Assembly (NCBI RefSeq): GCF_016808335.1
Contig: NC_053140.1
Coordinates: 32,232,586 to 32,296,585 of the forward strand
DNA length: 64,000 nucleotides
From: Panicum virgatum
Lineage: Eukaryota > Streptophyta > Magnoliopsida > Poales > Poaceae
Direction of reading: 5' to 3'
Positions within the stretch are counted from its first letter, which is position 1; every line of letters begins with the position of its first letter. This document shows positions 11,640 to 20,762 of the stretch, piece after piece. Under the pieces are notes generated by a model. It made no database searches and was not told where the DNA came from. It saw only the letters and a program-made list of their open reading frames with translations. The position numbers and the translations under genes are program-made.

Positions 11640-12432
11640 CTAATCGAGGGAGAGGACAACCGCGACCTGGTGGCGCCGTTGAGGAAGAGGACGGCCGCGA
11701 CCAGACCTAGTGGTGCCCGCCCTTGTGGCCGTCGTCCTATCGGCCGCGACCCCATGGCGCTCGCCCTTGTGGTCATCGTCCTGGTGGCCGCGATATGGTG
11801 GCGCCCTTGGGGGAGAGGACTACGGAGGTCGCCGTGTTGGGAGGAGAAGCGGCGGCGGCGGCCTCGTCCGACGGCGATGGTGGCCCCGCCCGCCACGACC
11901 TTCGGCGCCCCAGCCGCGGCCTCACATCGCAAGGCGGCGATGGTGGCGACGACGGTACCGCCCGGTTTAGCGACGGTGGTCCCGCCCGCCGCGACCTCCG
12001 GCACCCCCCGCCGCGGCCCCGCGTCGCAAGGCAGCGACAGCGGCACCCCGCGCACTGCGGCCTCCGGCGCGCCCCGCACGGCATCGCCGCCGCCTCCGGC
12101 TCGCCCCGCTGCTCCCTCGCGACGCCCAGGAGCGGCCCCTCCGACTGCCGCGTCCGGATCCGGGCGGAGACCAGAGTGCGGCGGCCAGATCCGCTGGCGC
12201 TGCCTGCGCCCATCTGGTCGCCGGCCGCGCCCTCCACTGTTGAGGGAGGGCGGCGACGGTGGATGTGTGAGGGGAGGTGGGGAGAGAAGGCAGCAGGAGA
12301 GGCAGGGGGAGGAGGCGTCGAGTGGGGTGGGATTTTTTTTCCGCCCGCATTTGGATTCGAACTCCGGCGGCTTGGTGGTTGCCGTAGCGAGCATGCGCGG
12401 GCGGAAAGCGAGGCTTCAACGCGTTGAAGCCT
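11640..12432. repeat. GC-rich tract of insert K with degenerate tandem repeats and a 22-bp palindrome
   Basis: Two ~75-bp segments repeat with a spacing of ~96 bp (starting about 11874 and 11970), each with the order CCCGCCCGCC...GACCT, then GCGGCC and CGCAAGGC. Upstream, a shorter unit starting GGCCGCGA recurs at about 11693, 11742 and 11786. A perfect 22-bp palindrome centred on ACGCGT lies at 12411-12432. Long open frames here on both strands are proline- and arginine-rich and are best explained by base composition. It may be the 5' exon or promoter of the captured gene. Confidence 0.5.
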
Positions 12433-12604
12433 TCGTTCCGTAGCCGTCGGATTGAGTAGAAGGCTTGTAGCGGCTGATATGAGCCATCGATTTTGATGTA
12501 GTAATATTTTCTGGGTACAAGTATTCGAGTGCACAAAGATGTAGCTTCTCAGCGGAGGGCAATTTGCGGGGTGGACGGAGCCTAATTCAATCCGTCCCTT
12601 ATAG

Positions 12605-12935
12605 GATGGATTCGGTTTAGCATCAGACGATTTATTGCTAACATTTTCAGCATGCTCTTTAAAATGTTTCCTAATATCAGCCGGCGATAAAGGAAGCAAA
12701 GTAATCTTTTTGTCCTTATGCATGAGAGTATATGTATTAGTTCTACCATGGTGTGCAGCATCAGTATCAAATTCCCATGGTCGTCCTAACAATAACGACG
12801 ATGATTGCATAGGTACAACATCAAAATCAGCATAGTCACGATAAGAACCAACAGAAAAGTGGATGCGTGCTGATTTAGTTACCTTAGTCTTACCACAATT
12901 GTTGAACCATTCTAGGTAGTAGGGTGAGGGATTGA
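12605..12935 (-). pseudogene. Element B protease, C-terminal part (shifted frame)
   Basis: On the minus strand this continues the retropepsin-like domain begun in the gag frame: motifs YYLEWFNNCGKTKVTKSARI, then VVPMQSSSLLLGRPWEFDTD (the hydrophobic-LLGRPW block typical of the second half of gypsy proteases) and HHGRTNTYTLMHKDKKITLL. It is in a different frame from the preceding active-site segment, so one base has been lost near 12930. It ends where insert K begins. Confidence 0.75.
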
Positions 12936-14375
12936 ACGAGTGGTCAAGCCAAGCTTCTTGACCAAATCTAAACTCACCAAGTTGCTGCAACTTCCACTAT
13001 CAATTATGGTGAGAACACGACAATCCTGCACGATGAGAAACATGTGGAACAAATTTTTGCGTTGGAGCTTTGCCTCATCCTCTTGGTTTGCTTTAGAAGT
13101 CAACACACGCTGCACAAGAAGACTAGGAAAATCTGCAGTTGCAGCTATGGAATCAATTGCCTCACCCTCATCTTCTTCCGAATCTGAAACAATGTTAGCT
13201 GCAAGGACCAAATCATCCTCAACATCACTAGCACTTACATATCCATTACCATCAGGTGCAGTGATGAAAGCACGAGCACTTGGACAATCCTTCATGACAT
13301 GTCCCATTCCCTTGCAGCGATGGCACACGATGTTTGTAGATGATCTACTCGAAGACCCCCTTTCAAGCGTAGCATGCTTCTTGTGTTGTTGGGCCTGCAC
13401 AGTAGATACATTGCTTACCTCAGAAACTGGCACAGGAGCTGGTGGTGTTGCTGGTGGCTTAGCAACAGGCGCCTTGGGCTTCTCAACGTCGGAACACTGC
13501 TGAAACAATCTCCCAGTATTAGACCTGAAAGAATGTTGGGCAATGCGGCGTCCCTGTACTTCCCGTTCTGCCTTAAGAGCAAGATGATACAATTGGGAAA
13601 AACGATTCCAGTCTTTGTAATCAAGAATATCTTGTATATCACGATTTAAACCACCAAAGAACCTAGCACTAATGTCCTCATCATCCTCATGAATACCACA
13701 ACGTGCTAGACCAATAAGCAATTCCTGATAATATTCCTCGACTCCTTTATCACCTTGTTTTAAATTTTGCAATTTTAAACGTAGATCACGCTGGTAATAA
13801 GGAGGAACAAAACGAGACTTCATGCGTTGTTTCAAAACAGGCCAAGTTTGAGGCACAGCAGCAGCATTACCAGCATTGCAAAGATCAGTCCACCAAAACA
13901 AAGCAAAGCTAGTAAATTCACTAGTAGCAAGTCTAACTCTATGCTCATTAGGAACCAAATGAGAATTAAACTTTTGCTCAACAGCAAGTTCCCAATCCAG
14001 ATAAGCCTCAGGATCAGCAGTGCCAGCAAAAGGAATCATGGTAAATTTGGCTTTAGCAAAAGGATCATTGTTACCACGATTTTGATTACCTCCCATACCT
14101 TGACGATTGCGCCGAAGACAGTCCGCAGCACGAGCATCAGCATCAAGGTCGGCATCCTCATCGTTGTCATCCTCATCAGGTTGGCGTCGGTGTCGCCGTG
14201 GAGGGTGACGTTGTTCAACATATTCAACCCTGGTGACCAGGCCGTTGATAGTGCGCATCAGCTCATCAAACTTCCCGTCGATGTAGTTGCGCTGGTCATC
14301 AACAAGTTTCTGCAGTTCATTCTTTGACACACACTCGTTCAAGTCCGTAGGTGACTCTCCTCCTGTCCCTGGCAT
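12912..14375 (-). CDS. Element B Gag with zinc knuckle and start of protease
   Basis: The 487-codon minus-strand frame begins MPGTGGESPTDLNE. An N-terminal coiled-coil-like region and an acidic stretch (PDEDDNDEDADLDAD, residues ~85-100) come before the retrotransposon gag domain (~115-300). Recognisable pieces of that domain are the FALFWWTDL block, KQGDKGVEEYYQEL and the RFFGGLNRDIQDIL block. A CCHC zinc knuckle (CHRCKGMGHVMKDC) lies at ~355-368. The frame ends with the retropepsin active site (IIDSGSCSNLVS) before a premature stop. Gag forms the cytoplasmic particle and binds genomic RNA. Gag itself is intact, so B could have supplied Gag while borrowing RT and integrase. The exact clade is uncertain; the primer site and gag type suggest a chromovirus relative. 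Confidence 0.85.
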   Translation of the reverse strand: MPGTGGESPTDLNECVSKNELQKLVDDQRNYIDGKFDELMRTINGLVTRVEYVEQRHPPRRHRRQPDEDDNDEDADLDADARAADCLRRNRQGMGGNQNRGNNDPFAKAKFTMIPFAGTADPEAYLDWELAVEQKFNSHLVPNEHRVRLATSEFTSFALFWWTDLCNAGNAAAVPQTWPVLKQRMKSRFVPPYYQRDLRLKLQNLKQGDKGVEEYYQELLIGLARCGIHEDDEDISARFFGGLNRDIQDILDYKDWNRFSQLYHLALKAEREVQGRRIAQHSFRSNTGRLFQQCSDVEKPKAPVAKPPATPPAPVPVSEVSNVSTVQAQQHKKHATLERGSSSRSSTNIVCHRCKGMGHVMKDCPSARAFITAPDGNGYVSASDVEDDLVLAANIVSDSEEDEGEAIDSIAATADFPSLLVQRVLTSKANQEDEAKLQRKNLFHMFLIVQDCRVLTIIDSGSCSNLVSLDLVKKLGLTTRSIPHPTT

Positions 14376-15638
14376 GGTTAGCAGATAGCAAAAGACAACA
14401 CCAAAGTATTATCCCTATCAACTAAAAGGAACAGGATGGTGGTCACAGTGGAGTGCAAAATCTCAAACGGCTTACCACCGTCTTGCAAGTGTTCTTACCA
14501 AAGCCAAACAGGATGGTACAATCTGTTGTTGAGCTGGGTGTAACAGTTGCAAGATGAACCTGTGCTGATCAGAAGAATATGTGTAGCTTGGACAGGCACA
14601 ATATGGTAGCAAGGGATTAACAATAAACGCAACAGAGTAGCAAAGTTCAATAAGTATCCAAGGCACAAGTCACAATTGCTGTCTAAGATATGTCCCTAGG
14701 AGTAGCACAACAAGTTGGAACAAAGAACGATGGATAAAGCTCAAAACAGCACTTGCGCAATTGTTTTTATTCTTTTTGCCGATTTCCCTCCAGCACTAGT
14801 AGGAATCAAGATTTCTTATTTTGTCAACTATTTTTTTATATTTTTCTCTCAACAAGGATCACAAGAGATGGAAGCACAAAAATTTTCACCTTAAACAGAG
14901 GTGGGATGTGGCCTACACAAAATCAGGAATGTTTCCTGAAAATCTGAAAAAACAACTTCGGATCCTAAAAACTCAATGTTTGTGAATTTTTTTTTGAATT
15001 TCTGAGATCGGCCCCAAATGCCGAAGTTTCATCGCCTTTCTGCTGTAAAAAATTGAGCCAAAACGGAGCACCGAGCGAAAAGTTATGCCCGTTTTACCGA
15101 AGGGACCTCAAGTTATGGTTTTCAGATAGCACAACTTGGCAGATCGGGTGACGGCGGCTAGGGCAAAGCTTCCCTATTCTCCAACACTGAACCACACTGA
15201 GCAAAGCTTCTCAGTAATCGAACAACCTAGGGCAAAGCATCCCTGGTGTATGCAGCAAGGGTATCGCCAGATGAAATCAAGAAGGGCTGCGATGCAAGGC
15301 GAAAACACAAGGCGGCTTGCAACCTATCTAGGGCTTGTGCGGCGAGAGTTCACACAAGGCGGCTAGCGAGGGCAAGTCAAGTAGCGTGAGGGCTCGACTT
15401 GTTGGTGGGGTAAAGGTGGATAGGACGGCGGTTGACTACGACTACGAACACACTAAACCAGCAACAAGACTCGACCACGGACACGAACTCAACTAAGCGA
15501 AACTGAAACGAAAATTGCAGAGGCTAAAACAGGTTATGGGACAGCGGAAAGTGTAAATTTTTTTGGGCTTTTTGTGGACTGTAGGTAAAGGAACAAGATG
15601 AATCTAAAAGGAGACACGAAAATATACCTCACGGTAAA
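14376..15638 (-). other. Element B 5' leader, non-coding
   Basis: This lies between the primer binding site and the gag ATG on the minus strand. I see no coding pattern; short open frames here are not conserved with anything. Packaging signals would be expected in such a leader, but none can be identified from sequence alone. Confidence 0.6.
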
Positions 15639-15655
15639 CCTGAATCCTGATACCA
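15639..15655 (-). other. Element B primer binding site
   Basis: The minus strand reads TGGTATCAGGATTCAGG five bases after the LTR end. TGGTATCAG matches the 3' end complement of plant initiator Met-tRNA, and the rest departs from it. This is where minus-strand cDNA synthesis starts, and it fixes the orientation of B. Confidence 0.8.
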
Positions 15656-15660
15656 CTTGA

Positions 15661-16472
15661 TGTAGACGCGGCCCGATCTTCCGAGAGGTAGGGTAGATTC
15701 GATTGATGGAGTACGTGATGTTGGCAATCCGACTTCTAATCAGACACGAATTCAAAGACTGCAACCGTTACACCACCGCTCTGCTAGTTATCAACCAAGC
15801 ACAACTTGATTGACCTCGCCGAGAAGGCTTTTCCTGCAAGCGAATCGAAGAACACTAGCAAGAAAGGATAAACACGCAATCTGAAATTGCAGATGTGAAT
15901 GAAGCGAATATCAAAGTGGGGTTCAAGAACTCGATTCCAAAGGACTAATCGACATAGTGGAGGAGATCAAGAACGGGGGCCCTGGATCAATGTATAAGGA
16001 CTTGTCGCCACAGATACAACGATGCAATGTCTGTTCCTCAAAGGAAAACTCAAGACTGAACAAAACACAAGTCTAAGCGGCGGCGGCTACTGAGTTTATA
16101 GAAAAGCTAGGGCGTACTAGGGTTGGGGCGACCAGGGAAGGGGCACCCACAACTTGGGCTGAAGGCCCGACACGGTACACGGGCCATTGGCCCAAAAGAG
16201 GTGGCGCAGCACCTTTCCAGATTCTGGATGTCGAATTGTTTTATGAATCCCCGTCGACTCCGAATAGATATGGACCTGAATCTGGTGGCGTTAGAAAGGT
16301 TATGAAATTATCTTTCCAACCATATAAAGATCTCCTCAAACGGACTCCGTATGTGGCCGTGGCGTCGTTTTTGGTGAAAACTGTTTCTGGAATCCGGGAA
16401 GGAAACGAAGTCCAAGTTGAGGACGAGTCGGACTTCAACGTGTACGCATCCGATGCAGCGATGTCCTCATCA
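15661..16472 (-). repeat. 5' LTR of element B (812 bp), with TATA box
   Basis: A complete LTR: TG...CA ends (plus strand TGTAGACGCGG...TCCTCATCA). A TATAAA on the minus strand at 16095-16100 is the probable core promoter of B. The adjoining primer binding site shows this is the 5' copy. The right edge abuts Tekay LTR sequence at 16473. Confidence 0.9.
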
Positions 16473-17766
16473 GCCGTCTTCTGAGCACTTTGAGCAGCAG
16501 CAGGAGCAGTACGAGGAAGGCAAGTATAACATGAACAACCTATCACTTTTAAATACAATTGCATACTGCATTTTAATACTGTATGCCTATAAGGACTTTC
16601 TTAGCCACTTTATATCCTTTGTATATATCCTTTGGGTTGCATGTTGGTTAGTTGTGCTAGGTGCCGCGCTATAACACACTTGGTCCTTTTTTTTAATTAA
16701 TTTGATTAATGGTATATGCAACTTAATTGTGAGAGTGGCCCTCTGTGTGGCTTGAGTGGCTCACGTCTCATTAAAATTAGTTTTTGTTAGAAACATGGTT
16801 TAGGGGGCCAGCACGGTGCTTACTACCTGGTTGGCCACTCTCCATAAGGACCGGTTCATAGAGCGACAACCTGGGACAACAGCGCTACCACAAGACTGGA
16901 ATGGGACGGTCTTGGCTTACTAATTAGGTCATTTTGGTTCGGGAGTAACTTACCTGCGGGGCAAGAGGGGAGTCGAGCTTCAATGGTGGTCAGGCTACGA
17001 GGCTGGTCTGTGTGTCTTGTACCCCCTCGAGGTGGACACCATCGTTGCATTGACTGAATCCTTAGCGGTTACACCTTACCAACGTGTCCTTTGTAACGGC
17101 CTCGTAGTGAGTTTGCTAGTCATCTCACCTACGGAAGTGTGATGAACCTCTAGCATAGCTCACGACTTGTGGGTAAAGATGTGCAACCTCTGCAGAGTGT
17201 AAAACTGGTATACTAGCCGTGCTCACGGTTATGAGCGGCCCAGATCCTCCTTTTGATTAGTGGGGTTGTCTCCTTCCGACGAGGGAGGTGCCTCTCGGGG
17301 TTACCTTGGTGGTTTTGTTTTGGTTCTCAGTAGCAACATGTTTAATTCTGATTAATTACTATATAACTGGGTTAATGGTAATTCATCAACTTGTAGTAAA
17401 TAGCTCTAATAAAATTTTGTCAAGATAAAAAGCTAATGCAGATGAGTCAGCCAACCTTAGAGCCCCATAGTTTGTGTTATACTTGTTGAGTACAAGTTGT
17501 GTACTCACTCTTGCCTCTTCTCTACTTTTTCCTCTTGGATACGCTACTGCTGCTCAGTTCCTGCTGACGCGAGGGAGTTCGCTCAGCGCTACCAGGACTA
17601 CGAGGACTTCTAGGCGTTCGTCTCCCAGTCGACATCCCTGTGGCGCCCTGTTCAGCTTCGGAGAGTTTTATTCGTATTTGTACTTCACTTCCGCTGTATC
17701 AGACATTTTGTCATTAATGTAATAAATAACATTCGTATTTCGATTTATTATATCTTATTCGTGATA
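16473..17766 (+). repeat. Tekay LTR X1, right part interrupted by C (continues 29568-29669)
   Basis: The sequence enters a Tekay-family LTR in its middle exon-like segment (GCCGTCTTC...GAGGAAGGCAAGT) and follows the family order up to TTCGTGATA, where element C is inserted. It resumes at 29568 and ends GGGTGTTACA at 29669. The terminal exon-like segment is at 17558-17613 and AATAAA is near 17720. The LTR's left part, and whether it belongs to a solo LTR or a full element, lie outside the window. Confidence 0.88.
17762..17766. repeat. Target-site duplication of element C (TGATA), left copy
   Basis: TGATA immediately precedes the 5' LTR and recurs at 29563-29567 immediately after the 3' LTR. 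Joining the flanks at one copy restores an uninterrupted Tekay LTR. A 5-bp duplication is standard for Ty3/gypsy integrases. Confidence 0.93.
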
Positions 17767-18440
17767 TGTAACACCCTAATTTTAAATTTCAGAATTTACT
17801 AATAAATTAATTGGCTTTAGTTAAATTTTCTAAGGTTTATTGTGTTTAGTTGGCATTTAATCTAATTCTTGTTCCTTAATTAATTAAAATTTATCATAGG
17901 TTTAAATTTTTGTTGCATTCATGCTGGTGTATATTTTATTTGAGTGTGGTTTGAATTCAAATTTTGATTTGAATTCAAACTTTGTTTGAAGTAGAAATAG
18001 AAAAGAGAAAGGAAAATAGAAAGAAAACCCAAAACAAAACCCAAACCCATAGCAACCCAAATCCCAAGACCCAGCCCAAACTTCTCTCCCAAGCCGGCCC
18101 AGCGCGGCCCATGGCCAGCCCAGCCCGCTGGCCCAGCCTCTCCCCTACCCCGGCCCACTTCCAGCGCCTCAGCCAGCCCGCGCCCTCTCTCCCTCACGCG
18201 CGGCCCAGCACGCCAGCGCGTCGCCCGCGTCGCGCGACGCCTCCCCTGGCTCCCTGCGCGCCCGACCCCACCAGTCAGCGCTCGCGCGACGCGCTCCCCG
18301 CCGCTGACCAGCCAGCCCACGCGTCAGCCCCCTCTCTCCTCCTTCCCTTCCCGGCTCCACGCAACCGCGCCCGATATCCCCGGCGAGCTCGCCGGGATCA
18401 TTATCCCGCTGCGCCCCGCCGAGATCCCCGGAATCCCTCC

Positions 18441-18447
18441 TATAATT
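18441..18447 (+). promoter_or_regulatory. Putative TATA box in the 5' LTR of element C
   Basis: TATAATT is an isolated AT-rich heptamer inside the GC-rich cassette, about 670 bp into the LTR. Other copies have a TATA- or TTTAAA-like box at a comparable place: A 1162-1170, D about 32890, S1 about 7460 (minus), H about 49562 (minus), S2 about 61486 (minus). The conserved position in otherwise dissimilar GC-rich sequence suggests the core promoter. No transcription start is visible directly. Confidence 0.4.
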
Positions 18448-18752
18448 GGGCCCTGCGACCTTCTCTTCCCCATCCTCGCCCCACAGCTCCACGCCCGAAC
18501 CACCAGCGCCGCCGCATCCCTCCGCCAGGACCGCCGCCGCCGGGTAAACACCCCCGCCACTGCAATTTCTCGCCGCCAGTGGCCCCGGAGCCCCCCTGAC
18601 CCCCGCATCCTTCCCGCAGGGTCGCCTTGGGTCAAGCCGTGCCATCAGAAGGCCAGGAGGAGCCATGCGCCGACCTCGCCACCGAACTCCGCCGGCGCCA
18701 CCGCCCATCCTCGACGCCGGCCGCCCTGCGCCGCAAATCAGACCGCCGCAAA

Positions 18753-18765
18753 CCCTCGGTGAGCA
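18753..18765 (+). promoter_or_regulatory. Conserved splice-donor-like site in the LTR
   Basis: CCCTCG/GTGAGCA. A GTGAG donor occurs at the equivalent place in every full LTR: A about 1635, D about 33350 (GTGAGTA), S1 about 7110 (minus), H 40767/40766 and 49252/49251 (minus), S2 about 61023 (minus), although the surrounding GC-rich sequence is barely alignable. Candidate acceptors are 19627-19628 and, just before gag, 21646-21647. Confidence 0.45.
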
Positions 18766-19628
18766 TCTCCCAGACCCCTACTCCTTTTTGCGTTGGCTAA
18801 TTTGGACCTTGGCGCGCTCTATCGCTTACGGCACTGCACTCCGGCGAGGACCGCCGCCTGCGCCGTCGCGCACGCCGCCCGAACCTCCGTCGAGCCCGGC
18901 TGTGAGCCCCAGTGGACTACACGTGCCGAGCTCGTCCTTTTGCACCAACCTGCAGCCCAAAACAAGCCCGGACGGCCATTTTCGGCCAGCGCCGGCGAGC
19001 CTCCAGCCGCCCGCCACCGCGGAGCAGAGCTCCGGTGGCGTTCCGCCGCCGCCGTCGCCCGCGAGGCACCCTGACCGCCCGATCCTAAACCAGCGCTCGA
19101 GATTAGATCCCGAGGCCATTAGATCTGAGCCCCTTGATCAAGATCCGACGGTCCCTGAGCTAAGATAACGGTTCGGCCTGGTCTTTTTGCTAAAGAGACC
19201 TCGGTCTTTTGCTGAATTAACCCGCATTACACCTCCGTTGAAAACTAATTACAGTCAGGCCCATAATTTAACACTTTGGCCCCTGAGCTTTGTAGATTTC
19301 GAACCCGCCGTCCAGCCCTGACCTTTTTGCGCGCTAGACCCTGGAACTAATGTTTATTTACATTCTAGCCCTCGGTTTTAGCAGAAAAGCCCCTGGAATC
19401 CTGTTTTTCTTACAAATAAGCCCCTGAACCTTGTTTTAGGCCTAGTTTATGCGTTTTAGCTCCGATTTTAGCGTTCTTTATGTCCACGCGATCATTGTAA
19501 CGCGTAGAATAGTTCTAGAGTAGTTTTGTGCGCTGTTTTCATGTATTGTTGTACTGTTCTTAGTTTTTGTTAATGTTTGTTTGTATGCTTATTTTCGTGC
19601 ATTGTTTTGGCCATGTGTTCGTGAGTAG

Positions 19629-19718
19629 ACGCTGATCCAGTTGAGGAGCCCCAGTACCAGTACCCGGAGCAGCCGTCTTCCGAGCACTTTGAACAGCAGC
19701 AGGAGCAGTACGAGGAAG
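19629..19718 (+). other. LTR-embedded exon-like segment 2 (90 nt, open frame)
   Basis: It follows a T-rich tract ending GTGAGTAG and ends at GAAG/GCAAGT, which fits the consensus of GC-AG introns. The frame encodes an acidic, Gln/Tyr-rich stretch (EEPQYQYPEQPSSEHFEQQ...). It keeps a 90-nt length and an open frame in S1 (6163-6252), D (34307-34396), H (39816-39905 and the second LTR) and the 3' LTR of C (28115-28204); A has two stops. Spliced to the 56-nt segment 20763-20818, the phase is maintained. No initiator ATG is conserved: an in-phase ATG at 18665 in this LTR is CTG in the 3' LTR. It could be the tail of a captured gene or a leader ORF. Confidence 0.4.
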
Positions 19719-20762
19719 GCAAGTATAACATGAACAACCTGTCACCTTTAAATACATTTTCATACTGCATTTTAATACTGTATGCCTTTAAGGATTTCCT
19801 AGCCAGTTTATATCCTTTATATATACCTTTGGGTTGCATTATGGTTAGTTGTGCTAGGTTGCTGCGCTATAACATACTCTGGTCCTTTTTAATTAATTTG
19901 ACTAATGGTTTACTTGAACTTAATTCTGAGAGTGGCCCTCTGTGCTTCGTGCTTGAGTGGCTCACGTCTCGTTAAAATATGGTTTTTGTAGAAACATGGT
20001 TTAGGGGGCCAGCACGGTGCTTAGTGCTTGGTTGGCTACTCTCCATAAGGACCGGTTCATAGAGCGACAACCTGGGACAACAGTGCTACCACAAGGCTAG
20101 AATGGGATAGACTTGGCGTAATAATTAGATCTTTTTGGTTTGGAGTAACTTACCTGCGGGGCAGGGGCGGTAAGCTTCTATGGCCCTCGTGCTGAGTGGC
20201 TTCGTCTGTGCTTCGTGTCTTGACGCCCACTAGACCTGCTCCATAGTCGCTGATCCACCCTCGCGGTTACTCCCTACCAACGAGATTCTTTGTAAAGGCC
20301 TCGTAGTGAGTCGCTAGTCATCTCACCTAAGGAAGTGTGATGAACAACTGGCGTAGCTCACGACTTGTGGGTAAAGATGTGCAACCTCTGCAGAGTGTAA
20401 AACTGGTATACTAGCCGTGCTCACGGTTATGAGCGGCCCAGATCCTCCTTTTGATTAGTGAAGTTATCTCCTTCCGACGAGGGAAGTGCTTCTCGGGGTT
20501 TACCTTGGTGGCTTGTTTTCAGTCTGGTTCTCAGTAGTTTCTTATTTAATTCTGATTAATTACTATGTAACTGGGTCAATGGTAATTCATCAACTCGTAG
20601 TAAATAGCTGTAATAAAATTTTGCCAACACATAAAAGCTAATGCAGTCGAGTCAGCCAACCTTAGAGCCTCATAGTTTGTGTTATACTTGTTGAGTACAA
20701 GTTGTGTACTCACTCTTGCCTCTTCTCTACTTTTTCCTCTTGGCTACGCTACTGCTGCTCAG

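Larger units (their letters stand above)
8360..12604. mobile_element. Insert K: 4.2 kb insertion in element B carrying host gene-like exon pieces
   Basis: The segment splits the protease-linker region of B. ATAG occurs at both ends (8356-8359 and 12601-12604), and removing one copy plus the insert restores B's reading frame. On the minus strand the 3' end carries a 5-bp-stem hairpin (CCGTG/CACGG, 8368-8384) about 10 bases from the junction, like a Helitron 3' end, but the terminal TC and CTRR expected of a Helitron are not found. I see no terminal inverted repeats. Content on the minus strand: a GC-rich 5' part, then exon-like pieces with plausible splice sites separated by AT-rich introns. 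Retained introns argue for DNA-level capture rather than retrotransposition. Between the exon-like pieces (about 8760-11150) I recognise nothing, apart from a 12-base G run at 10245-10256. Confidence 0.6.
3965..16472 (-). mobile_element. Element B: non-autonomous Ty3/gypsy element, interrupted by A, solo LTR S1 and insert K
   Basis: B is read on the minus strand: 5' LTR 15661-16472, primer binding site 15639-15655, a leader of about 1.26 kb, gag-protease 14375 to about 12605, a protease-RT linker 8169-8359, a short pol tail, polypurine tract 4774-4786 and 3' LTR 3965-4773. There is no RT, RNase H or integrase: the linker joins directly to the last codons before the polypurine tract, so B must have depended on other elements. 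The two LTRs differ by about 24 substitutions over ~811 bp by eye (~3%). B is inserted in Tekay LTR X1; the sequence right of it resumes as GCCGT (16473-16477), the expected target duplication. Its left end (first TG of the plus-strand LTR sequence) was separated by A. Confidence 0.85.

Noticed and set aside
11670..12443. Overlapping 230-400 codon frames in the GC-rich part of insert K as one real gene
   Set aside because: All frames are low-complexity and mutually overlapping on both strands. I kept only the splice-supported pieces further along as gene-like.
8360..12604. Classic DNA transposon with terminal inverted repeats
   Set aside because: Comparing both ends I find at most AAGG/CCTT, too short to count, and the repeated ATAG does not fit a known family with confidence.
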